From positions 1 through 64,000 of the forward strand of contig JAAUOP010000006.1 in the NCBI GenBank assembly GCA_012034805.1: a stretch of 64,000 nt of DNA, in the 5' to 3' direction. Made by a program: the position numbers and the translations under genes. The DNA comes from Synechococcales cyanobacterium CRU_2_2. GTDB lineage: Bacteria > Cyanobacteriota > Cyanobacteriia > PCC-9006 > JAAUQQ01. Below the pieces are notes generated by a model, which was given only the letters and a program-made list of their open reading frames with translations, ran no database searches and was not told the DNA's origin. Below are positions 10,501 to 20,800 of the stretch, piece by piece. Position 1 is the first letter of the stretch. The number at the start of each line of letters is the position of its first letter.

Positions 10501-11149
10501 TTTGTTGGTCAAGGGGGAGGGGAGCGGGATTGGTTTGGTGTTGGGAGAGAACTTGAATCCAGTCGGTGAGGAGATCGCTGATGGCTGGGGCGTTGAGGAG
10601 CGATCGCCAAATGACGAATTCAAAGTCATCCTGAATGCCTTGGGCGAGTTTGAGGGAGAGTTCGGTTTTGCCAATGCCGCCTTTGCCGAGACGCAGGGAG
10701 ACGGCGGTTTTGCCAATGCCGCGTAGGCCGACGATGGAGATGAAACGAGCGCGATCGGTGAGAACCCAGTTTTTCAGAGTTTGCAGCTCTGATTCTCGGC
10801 CAAAGAAAACAGGAACATCCGGCGCTTCACCCCAGTCCTGATGGCTCTGGTTCGCAACGAATGAGGCTAACGAGGCAGCATCTGGCAACTGGGGTGAGAG
10901 ACGTCGCAGGGCTTCACGGCAGTTGGGTTTTGTGACCGATTCACCGAGGGCAAGGCTGAGTTGTTTCCAGAGAAGGGAGCCGGTTTTGCGGACATGTTCG
11001 ATGGTTTTGCCGGTTGCGCGGGCGATCGTTTTGTAGTCTTGTTGGTCGAGGGAGCCTCGCAGGACGGCAACTTGAAGGTCTTTGAGGTGTTCTCCGGTGG
11101 ATTGATGGATAGCGCGATCGGCTGACTGGATGAGGGTTTCTGTATCCAT
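7508..11149 (-). CDS. STAND NTPase: N-terminal vMAP-like HTH, NB-ARC, short pentapeptide-like stretch, 14 WD40 repeats
   Basis: N-term [55 protein letters not shown] P-loops; LLILDNAE; 14 blades of the type [36 protein letters not shown]; C-term [21 protein letters not shown]. Confidence 0.92.
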   Translation of the reverse strand: [1213 protein letters not shown]

Positions 11150-11557
11150 GATTGAACACCAATGTACAAAGAGGTGGGCTGGTTGCCTTGCCAGCGATCG
11201 GGCTAATGAATACAGGTAAATTAGCCTTAAAGTCCTTGGCTATTCTACTTTTAGCTACTCACGAAATATTCGACTGTCACTTTTTGATACTTTTTGCTTC
11301 GTAAGTTGAAAGAGGGGTCGGGCACCTTAGAAGTGAGGTGATATTACCTCCTAGCTAGGGGCTGAACTGCTCTTAGCTCTTTCATTCTGTAGGTTTACTT
11401 TCTTGGGGCTTCACTTTTTGAGTTTTGCCTCTTGAGGCTTTACGTATGCTCAAGCCTACGCCGAAGACTTCTCATACCATCCAACCTTACCTGTTCATCA
11501 GGGATCAGATGGTTCTTCGGTGAGCGATCTAGTGAGCCAACTTCTGAGACTAAATCC

Positions 11558-13866
11558 ATGAGCACAAATTTTTTCGATCACAATTTCTATGCGCTAGACA
11601 ATCCAGATCTAGCTGCTAATGGAATTTTAAGCCCAGAGCAACTTTTAAATCATTTCAATAGCTATGGACTGAATGAAGGTCGAAATTTTTCGTCCATGGT
11701 TGACCTAAGTTACTATAAAAGCATCAATCCTGATTTGATAGATGCTGGTTTGACAACGAATTCTCAACTCTACTCCCATCTTTCAAGCTATGGTGTTTCA
11801 GAAGGAAGAAGTTTCTCTCCTTTGGTCGATCTAGATTTCTACCTGAATTCTAACCCAGACTTAGAACAGGCATTTGGCAACGATTTTAAGTCTGCTTTTC
11901 AACATCTAGCTGGTTTTGGAGTCCAAGAGGGTCGAATGTTTGGAACCTTAGTTAATTCCAGCTTTTATCTAGATGCAAACCCAGATGTCAGTCAAGCTTA
12001 TGCTGGTAATCGAAAGAAAGGATTTGATCATTTGGTTTCCCATGGTTTTGAAGAAGGAAGAGAATTTTCACCATTTATAAATCTAGATTTTTATCTTCAG
12101 GCCAACCCAGATATCAATCAAGTTTTTGGCAATCAGAGATATGCCACATTGATCCATCTTCTGACGAATGGGATGGCAGAGAATCGTCAATTTTCTGTCG
12201 TGTATGATGCAGATCATTATTTGAATAATAACCCTGATCTCTATGAATTTATCCTAGATGTAGGGAAAGACTTGTTTGAACATTTTGTTCATTATGGAGC
12301 TTCTGAAGGTAGAGAATCCTCCCTTGTTTTTGATGTTGATTATTACAGAGAGAATAATCTTGACTTAGTCAGTGCAAATCTGAACATATTGCAGTTGTTC
12401 GAACATTTTCAAATTAATGGATTAGAGGAAGGTCGAAAAGCCTCACTAGATTTCAATGTTCAGCACTATCTTTCAGCTAATAGCGATCTCAGAGATCTCA
12501 ACTTTGACAGTAGACAAGCCTTTCATCACTATCTCACATATGGTTTAGGTGAAGAAAGTCGTTACGGAGTCATCAATGACATTAGTCTTCCACAGAAAAT
12601 TATCGAATTTGGTTCTCCTATTTTTTCCAAAGTTTCAAGTACCGTGTGGGCATTTACAATACCAGGAAGTGACGGTAGTAAATTCATTAGTAACATCGTT
12701 GCGACTAGCTCAGAGCTATATCCGAGTCAAGTACAATTTATTCCCGCGAACACATCTCTAGAAAAAGGATATACAGCACAAATCAGCCAAGGCGGGAAAA
12801 AAATTGTATTTCAGAGAGACGGGGAAATGACCCCTGTTGTTTTTGATATGACTGACGACAGATCTTTGTTGATTACAATTAGCTCTATCGGCTACTCAAT
12901 TGCTCTACCCGTTCCCGAATCCTCTATACCTGAGAATCCATCCACAACAGTACCTCCGGGAAATGAGAAGCTATGCGAGTTTGCAAAACAATTCTGTAAA
13001 TCAGTAGGCATTATTGGTGATGTTGCTGGAGCGCTTGCTACCATCGGTGCACTAACAGGAGTGGGCATCGTTGCAGCCGGACCTCTTGGCAGCATAGCGC
13101 TAGTTTCAAAAGTTGTAAAATATTCCTGCTTAGCACTCATAGGAAGCGATAAAGATCTTGTCAATGAGTTAGCCGATGAGTTCACAGATAAGCTAGGGGG
13201 CTGGGCTTTTGGGAAGCTAGCTGCTTCTAACTCCGTCTTCTCACGTCAAAAAATTATCAAGGCGCTTAATTTACAAGGAGAAACTCCCAGTAATCGATTA
13301 GTGGGTAAATTAGTTGATTCTCCAAATAATTCTGACAAGAAAATATTTGATTTAACAAGTTCTGGGATAAAGTTTCTTGCTCAGTTGAAGGCTGAACAGC
13401 CCAATAGTTCTTCGGGAACCTTACTACCCACTTTACGTAGGAAACTTGGGATCGATTTTTGCGATCCGCCTCGGCCTGCTTTCTTCGATGCTTCTATTTC
13501 AACCACAGCAGTGCCCTATAAAGGTAGTGCCGTTTTGACTGTAAAATTCCTTAATCCCAATAATGATTCTACACGACTGACTGTACAAAGTGATTTATTT
13601 CGAGGATTGGGTGCACTAACAGTTCCAGTCCCAGAAAATATGAAAAAGAAGGTGAAATGAAGTTTTTAATTGAAAATAAGGGCTATCAGCTCGGCAATGG
13701 AACTTGCGCTACTACCAGTCCTTCTAGTGTAGATGTTTCACTAGAAGGAGCTTCCTATACACCTCGGGGAGACGAACGACTTGAGCCATTTAAATTAAGT
13801 GGCCCTTTAAGTGGCCCTTCAGATTCAATCGTATATCCTTGTTCAGCAACAATTAGACTACTGTAG
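11558..13866 (+). CDS. Large repeat protein (about 8 copies of a ~45-aa FDxxFYLxxNPDL...HFxxxGxxEGR repeat) with a C-terminal hydrophobic segment; probably continues into ORF 13657-13866 through a frameshift at A5 (13643-13647)
   Basis: Repeats such as VDLDFYLNSNPDLEQAFGNDFKSAFQHLAGFGVQEGR; hydrophobic GIIGDVAGALATIGALTGVGIVAAGPLGSIALVSKVVKYSCLALIG; one extra A joins VPENMKK to EGEMKFLIENKGYQLGNG. Confidence 0.7.
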
Positions 13867-14156
13867 TGAGAGTATTGATAGATAGCGTGTTAGGTTGTTC
13901 TGGGGCCAATGTTCTTTCGTTGGCCACTCAACAAGATATCGATCTCGCCAACCGCCTTGGCATTCCAAGGTACACCCCTCCTCATGCTCAGCGATGAGGT
14001 CTGGAAGGGCGCGATCGACCTCCTCAGCCGAGAAGCAGCGATCTGAGTCAACTCAGCAGCGATCGCAAGGTCATCCACTTCTCCGATATGGCCATAGTTC
14101 GTCTTGGCTCTCCTAATTGTGGAGCGATCGCCACCTGCAAACTCCCCTAATTACTT

Positions 14157-14966
14157 TTAGGGCAACTGATTGGGGTCAATCCCTTGCGATCGCAAATAAG
14201 CTTCAAGACGCTCCTTAGCCTGCCGTTCCTGGTTGGCGATCTGTTCAGCCTGCTCCTTAGACTGCCGCTCAATTTCCTCTGGGAGGGGGATCAAAGCGCC
14301 ATCAGATGTAAACCAGCGTAACTGCCGATCGTGGACACCCAGTTCAAGGTCAAGTTCAATACTTTTAAGCCGTTTCTGAGCATTCAGTGGCATAGCCTTG
14401 TACTTCCCATTGCTGAGCCGAAAACCCTTGAACTCTAAGCTCTCCGGATCAAACCAATAATACTCAGGTAAGCGCCAGACATTTTGGTATAACTTTTTCT
14501 TCGTGGTGCGATCGACATCCGCAGTAGAATCTGACAACAATTCGATGACAACATTTGGGTATTTGCCACCTTCCTCCCAAATAGTCCAACTGCGACGATC
14601 ACGCTTTTCCGCATCTAAAACAATAAAGACATCCGGTCCACGGAAGTCTCGCTTTTTGGTTTGAGCAGCACTGTAGTAGACCGTCAAATTACCGGAAATG
14701 TAAAAATTATCACGATCGCGCCACCAATACTCTAAAAGACGAATGAGCAAATCAATTTGGCGGCGATGCCAGTCAGTTTCCAAAGGCGGTTCGTCGCTAT
14801 AAAGGTTTGTAGGCGGTACGGATGGGAGGTAAGAGTCAAGTTCTACAGGCAAATCCTCAGACAACTCCTCAGGCAAATCTTGAGCCCAAGGCTGATTTGA
14901 AGGTATCGGGTTTGGAGATGCTACGATCGCGTTACGTGGGGGTGGAATGGCATCTAGACGAACCAT
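14157..14966 (-). CDS. Uma2 family (DUF820) putative endonuclease with coiled-coil tail
   Basis: DVFIVLDAEKRDRRSWTIWEEGGKYPNVVIELLSDSTADVDRTTKKKLYQNVWRLPEYYWFDP. Confidence 0.88.
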   Translation of the reverse strand: MVRLDAIPPPRNAIVASPNPIPSNQPWAQDLPEELSEDLPVELDSYLPSVPPTNLYSDEPPLETDWHRRQIDLLIRLLEYWWRDRDNFYISGNLTVYYSAAQTKKRDFRGPDVFIVLDAEKRDRRSWTIWEEGGKYPNVVIELLSDSTADVDRTTKKKLYQNVWRLPEYYWFDPESLEFKGFRLSNGKYKAMPLNAQKRLKSIELDLELGVHDRQLRWFTSDGALIPLPEEIERQSKEQAEQIANQERQAKERLEAYLRSQGIDPNQLP

Positions 14967-15098
14967 GGCTGTTACCCTAGGATATTTGGGCTTATTTCAG
15001 TATAGCAAGTTGTCTATTCAAATCTATCAAGCGCCTTCACACCTTTCCATACAGCTTATGCGACTTCCCCCCTCCCCCAACTCCTCAGCCAAAACACC

Positions 15099-15695
15099 AT
15101 GTCCTACAGCCAATTTGATCTTGAAACCGCGATCGCAGACTTCGACCTGACCTTCCACGAACAAGTTGGTTATTTTTCGCAGGTGGCGGAAGTGCGGCCG
15201 AGCAGCCTGCTGATGCAAATTCTTGACTTTAATACGCCCGTTGCCTTAGCGATTAACTCGGAGAAAGTTCGATCGGAATTGATCATCGCACCATTACTCT
15301 TAGAACTCAAACGCAATCATCCTGATCGCGTCAGCTTCTTCTCCGGCAAAGAGTTTAATGTCGATGTAAATCGAGGACTGAACGGATTTTGTGACTTTCT
15401 TATTAGTCGATCGCCCCAGCAATCCGTGATTCAATCGCCCGTCATTGCGATCGTAGAAGCCAAGAATGAAAACATCGAGCTGGGCCTAGGACAATGTATT
15501 GCTGAAATGGTTGCTGCTCAGATTTTTAACCAACGCAAAGGATTGGAGATCTCGACGATTCTTGGGGCCGTGACGACCGGGAGTACTTGGAAGTTCATGC
15601 AACTTGAAGACAAAACGGTCGAGCTGGATCTCACCGAATATTTCTTGAATCAAGTCGGCAAGATTCTCGGAATTCTTAGCATCAATTTGGTATGA
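15099..15695 (+). CDS. Hypothetical protein, PD-(D/E)XK-nuclease-like
   Basis: CDFLISRSP...VIAIVEAKNENIELGLGQCIAEMVAAQIFNQ: D...ExK then Q pattern. Confidence 0.6.
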   Translation: MSYSQFDLETAIADFDLTFHEQVGYFSQVAEVRPSSLLMQILDFNTPVALAINSEKVRSELIIAPLLLELKRNHPDRVSFFSGKEFNVDVNRGLNGFCDFLISRSPQQSVIQSPVIAIVEAKNENIELGLGQCIAEMVAAQIFNQRKGLEISTILGAVTTGSTWKFMQLEDKTVELDLTEYFLNQVGKILGILSINLV

Positions 15696-15803
15696 AAAAT
15701 CCCTTAGATAAAGTTCACCCTACGGCGGGTTGCACAAAAAAGACTGTGATCGGCTCATTGAGTGGAGAACCCGATCGCAACCTCATCCGCTTTCCCGATA
15801 TTT

Positions 15804-17029
15804 CTAGGTGTGGGCAAAATCGAGTGGATTTTGATCGCGGCGGTGGTTGATGGGAATGGGTGGGCCTTGGCGATCGCCCACCAACGCAGCCGTTTCCTCC
15901 AGCGCCTGCCGCAGCCGCTTGGCCGCATAAATCGACATATCGCGAGGAACATTGACGCGATCGCGCAAATAGCGCAGCGCCACGTCCGCTCCAGGCGGCG
16001 GCACGCAAACCTCCCCCGTCATCATCCGAGTCAGCGCACACCGTAGCGCCGCGTCAATGACCCCATCCGCCGCCGGATTGACCCGCACCAAATTATCGCG
16101 ATGTTTCAGCACCCGGTGTAGTGCCTCACCCCTAGCCGTCTCCGGTTCTGGATAGGTGACATCCGGCAACCCCAACCAAGGGCCCTGATCCACCCGCAGC
16201 TGATTGGCCTGGGATTGAGGCTGATCATTGCTATAGCAACCGCCCATCTGCGGCGGCAGGTCGTGGGCGTGGGTGTGAAAGTCGCTTTGGGTGCCTCGAT
16301 AGGTCGAGCGAGTTTCCATGGCATCAAACCAGGCCGAAAAGCCGGGGTTCGCAGTTCTCAGGTCATAGCCTTTGTAATAGTAAAGGCTGGCATTCATGCG
16401 TTCGACGTAGGGCGTAAACACCACATCCGCAGTGCTGAAGACATCGAGAAAGTAGGGGCCGGGGGTACTGGCCAATGCCGCTTCTACGAGGTCAACAATT
16501 TCCTGAAACTGCCCTTGCTTTTGCTGATCCTTGGAGCTAAAAGGCCCCGATGGCCGACAGAGCCAGTTGCACCACTCACTAAAGAGTAGGCGCTCTAGCC
16601 GCCGCAGCGGCAGCACAGCGGCATCGTTCATGCCTTTGTAGAGCAGCCCAAAGGTCTGTTCGAGGGCGACTAAAATATCGTCGCTTTCGGTCACAAACTG
16701 GCCGTCTAGCTCCAGAGCCGGGAGCATTCCAGAAGGAACAAGTTGCTTGTACCAGCGCTCTTTTTCGCCATAGCAAAACATCGTCACCTTTTTGATGCGG
16801 TAGGGGACGCGCTGTTCCTCGAGCCACAGCCAAACTTTTTGGCAATAGGGGCACCAGGCATGGTTATCCCGGTAGAGCGTTACCCGCACATCGGTTCGGT
16901 TGGCAACAGCCGCAACGTCGCCTGGGCATTGGTCGGGCCATGGATGCGATCGCTCCCATCGGCACCATCGTTAGTCAGGGCTTCAGTCAGGGCTTCGAGT
17001 TCGGGCCAGGTCAGGGGGGCAGGGGTCAT
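15804..17029 (-). CDS. Glutathione S-transferase family protein; N-terminal extension frameshifted at AA 16905-16906
   Basis: [39 protein letters not shown]; adding one base gives [18 protein letters not shown]...[25 protein letters not shown]. Confidence 0.82.
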
Positions 17030-17255
17030 CAGCGGAGACGATGGTGGGGAAGGATTGTGTCGAACGCTACAAGCAAGCCGGGGTCAGACGGCGGATTTGG
17101 GGATTTGGCCGCAAATCCTGTTCCTATTGTCGCACTCTCTCTAGGCTTTGCCCGAGTCTCGCGTCAGGAGATTCCGGCAGAGACGCTATAATTTTCGTGC
17201 TCGAATTGAGCCAACTTCCTTGGGGTGAACCGCGCCTAATGAGATCCCGCGCGAC

Positions 17256-17303
17256 GATGTCCATAGATAACGATGTCCATAGATAACGATGTTCGTAGAT
17301 AAC
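17256..17303. repeat. 16-bp tandem repeat x3 (GATGTCCATAGATAAC)
   Basis: Direct reading. Confidence 0.9.
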
Positions 17304-17340
17304 GGTCTCCCAATCACCACGATGGCTGCGCATAACAACG

Positions 17341-17889
17341 ATGAATGATAGACACCGCCAACACCCTGACCGCCAACTGGGCGAAACTTGCCCGATTCAT
17401 CCAGCTTTTTCTAAGCCATGGCGCATCCTCTCTTGCCTGAGTGTGACCATGGCTGTCCTCGCGAGTCTTATGATTCCCGAGATGGCCCGAGGCAAGGCTG
17501 ATGACCCCTCGACTGAAAGCCAGTTGGTGGTCGAAGTTGACGGGGTGCGTAGGCCAAAGGGGCAGATGTGCTTGAGTGTGTTTGAGAGCGATCGCGGCTT
17601 CCCCAGCAGTAGCGGCGACGCCGTGCAAAACAAATGCGTCGCCGTGACCACCGGGCTGCAGGTCATCCAAATTCAGGGTCTCAAACCCGGAAGCTATGCC
17701 GTGGCGGTTTTGCACGATGCCAATGGCGATCAAAAAGCCAATCGCAATGGCCTCGGGATCCCGATGGAGGGATTCGGTTTCTCGCGCAATCCTACGATTC
17801 GCTTTCGGGTGCCTCGGTTTAATGAGACGGCGATCGCAGTCAAGGGCAAACAAACCAAAATCCAAATTCGCCTCAATCACCTAATCTAG
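17341..17889 (+). CDS. DUF2141 domain-containing secreted protein
   Basis: VDGVRRPKGQMCLSVFESDRGFPS...LKPGSYAVAVLHDANGDQKANRNGLGIPMEGFGFSRNP. Confidence 0.88.
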   Translation: MNDRHRQHPDRQLGETCPIHPAFSKPWRILSCLSVTMAVLASLMIPEMARGKADDPSTESQLVVEVDGVRRPKGQMCLSVFESDRGFPSSSGDAVQNKCVAVTTGLQVIQIQGLKPGSYAVAVLHDANGDQKANRNGLGIPMEGFGFSRNPTIRFRVPRFNETAIAVKGKQTKIQIRLNHLI

Positions 17890-17898
17890 ACCCTAAAT

Positions 17899-20800
17899 CT
17901 AGACCACGCTCAGTAAGGAAATTTGATTGGCTCCAAACTCAGAGACATACAGATTTCCCGTGGGTCGATGCTCGACCAGATCCAACGGATTGTTCAAGCC
18001 GCTGGCAATCTGGGTCGAGCCGATCACGCCGCCGTTGGCCCCGAGCTTGAGGGCCAAAATGTCGTCCCCGGCGCTATACTCTGTCACCAGGAGTTGATTG
18101 CGCAATTTGCCCCCAAAGGCATCGCCCAGGTATTCGATCGCGCCATTGGTCGAACGGTTGCGGCCAAAATCGTAAGCAAAACCCCGATACAGCGGATCCG
18201 GCTGGGTACCCACGGCATATTGATTGACCTCCGCTGGATCGAGCCCTGCCGTAGGATTCCCCCCGTTGAGGATGTAATGACCTTGGGCCGGGTTGGGGTG
18301 ACCGTAGTAGCCCCCGGATTCGACTCGATACAGATAATCATTTTGGGTATTGACGCCCAAAAGGACTTCGTTGAATGGCGTCCTAGGGTCATCTGGCGTA
18401 TTGCCTTCTGCCGCACCGCTACCGTTATTCGGCACATAAAGAGAGCCATTGCTATGCCAGACCAAGTCGTAGGCATTGCGGATTCCCTTGCCGTATAGCG
18501 TGACGGGGGCATTGGGCGCAAAGGGATTGTAGGTTCCAGGCTTGCCGTTATAGGTTTCGGTTTGAACATTGAAGCCGCCCACGGGTGCCGTGCGCCTCGG
18601 ATCAATACGCAGCACCGAGGCGGTGAGCAATCGTTCAGGGCGATTGCCCCAGTTGCTGTCTGGGGCTCCGGTGGCGGCGTTGCCGCCCTGGGTGAGGTAG
18701 AGCGCACCGTCTGGGCCAAATTCCAAACTGTTGCTCATGTGGCTGCGGGTGGCTCGGGGCAGACCCACGACGTAGTCGGTCACGGTGGGCACAAAGCTAC
18801 TGCCGCTGTTAAGGGTGACCTTAGAGATTTTGCTGGTAAAGTCGTTGGCTGGGGGCGGGGTCACGACCGAATCATTATTGGTAATCCAGAGGGTCTTAGG
18901 ATCTTGGGGATCGAAGACCAGGCCGACGATGGAGCGGTTGGCATTCGCCAGCCCCAGAAATGTCTGCTGATTGGTGAGGCGGCCATCGGCGGCGATAGTC
19001 CAGCGGTGTAGTTCTCCGGTGATCGTTGCGCCGTAGAGTTGGGTGCCATCGGGGCTGGTTTCCAAGCTGCTGAAGCCGAGAGGGCCAATGCCGGTGTAGA
19101 CGGTGGATTTGTTGAAACGAATCGCGCTGTTGCTGTTGTCGTTGCTGCCGGTGGAAAAGGTGGTACTAAAAGGGAGAAATGCGACGCCCGATTCGTCCTT
19201 GACGCCGTCGCTCAATCGGAAGGTGTAGTGCGTGTTGGCATCTAGGCTGCGACTGGGCTGGAAGACAATGGCATCGCCCCCTCCGGTTGTGTTAGCAATC
19301 CCTGCGACGGGCGCTCCGTCGCGGGTGCGATAGAGCTGCACGGTACGATTGGTCAAGGTGGCACCATCGACGACGCTGCCGGTGCCGAGGAGATCGACGT
19401 CGAGGGTAATTGCAGCGTTGCGGTTGATGTTGCTGGCACGACTGAGCGGGACGCCGCTGGGAATCCGAGGGTGATTGCCGGGGTCAACGCGTTTAATCTC
19501 AACGTAGTTGATGCGCGTATTGTCCCCACCGATAGAATCGAGGGTGAGTCTGCCATCGTTGACACGGACGGTAGCGGTGGCGAGTTCGTAGGGCTGGCGG
19601 CTGGTGGGTACGAAGTTGGGCAGGATGTTTTGGCCTTCGACGTTGATGCGGTGGGTACTGTCGAAGTAGCGATCGCCCACACTCACCGTCACGCTATAGT
19701 CGCCGTTGGGCAAGGTATATTCCCAGGCTGCTGCAGGGGCGTCGTTGCCGATGTGCTCCATGTGCAAGAAGGTGTTGAGGCGGGGGTCGGTGTTGGGGTC
19801 TTGGCGATCGCGCGCCACGCCGCGCAGGTCAACCGGAACGGGGGTACGACCCACGCTGGTCTCTGTGATCCAGCCGTAGCCCCGCGCGGGTTAAAGGCTT
19901 CACCGATATCAGCGCTATAGCCCTGGGGCGTGGCGGAAGCGGTGGCCTGGAAGTTGATTAAGCGTGAAAAGGTCGGGGGCGGATTGGTCAGCGCCTTGGG
20001 GATGATCTCCAGGGCCGAGAGTTTGGCGTTGTTGGCACTGGCCAGAAAGTCGAGGTTGAGGATGCCATCGCTGACGGTGATATTGAAGGTTTTGTCCAGG
20101 GCGATATTTTTTCCTCCGGCCTGGGCGAAGACATCCACGTCGTCTAGGACTTTTCGGCCTTCGGCGCTGAGGTCAAAGATGCGATCGCCCGCCGCATTAG
20201 CCCAAAAATCCGCCAGCTTCAGAGTCACCTGGTAGTCCCCATTGGCCGCAACGGGGACTGCGTAGGCTAAGTTGCGCAGCCAACGTTCGGATTGGTAGAG
20301 GGGATCGTCTTGGGTGTTGGCGATCGCAGCTTGGGTCGAGGCAACATTGCCGCCGGTGAAATAGCGATCGGCGCTCCAGAGGTTGCCGTTGCGATCGGTG
20401 TAGGCACCTCCGCCAGCATTGATCCGAACAATGGATGGAATCGGCGGCGCGGCTTGACGGTTCAAGGCCCATTCAATACTCTGCTCTAGGTGCTGTTGGA
20501 ACAGCAAGTCCATGGGCGCGCTGCCTTCGTAGAGATGCTCGTCATGGCCGAGGGCAGAGTAGAAGACGCGGCCTTGGCCTTCATTGCGCACCCATGCTAG
20601 GGGGTGATTGCTGCCACCGACGCCGTTGTCGCCGATGTAGGTTGATTCATCAACCGTGAATAGATACTCGGCCTGGGGCTGGGTCGTAAAGTTATACAGC
20701 TCATCGGCAAAGGCAAAGGAACCGGGCAAGCCGAGATTGGCAGGATGATTATTGACCGAGATTTCGACGTTGGTGTTGTTGGGAGAATGAAGGTTGGTTC

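Noticed and set aside
8083-10726. Numerous long ORFs antisense to or out of frame with the WD40 protein
   Set aside because: Periodic translations mirror the WD40 repeats; shadow ORFs.
13866-14156. Short broken reading frames (VRVLIDSVLGCSGANVLSLATQQDIDLANRLGIP / LMLSDEVWKGAIDLLSREAAI) that might be a PIN-type toxin remnant
   Set aside because: No convincing family motif in any frame; too weak to name.
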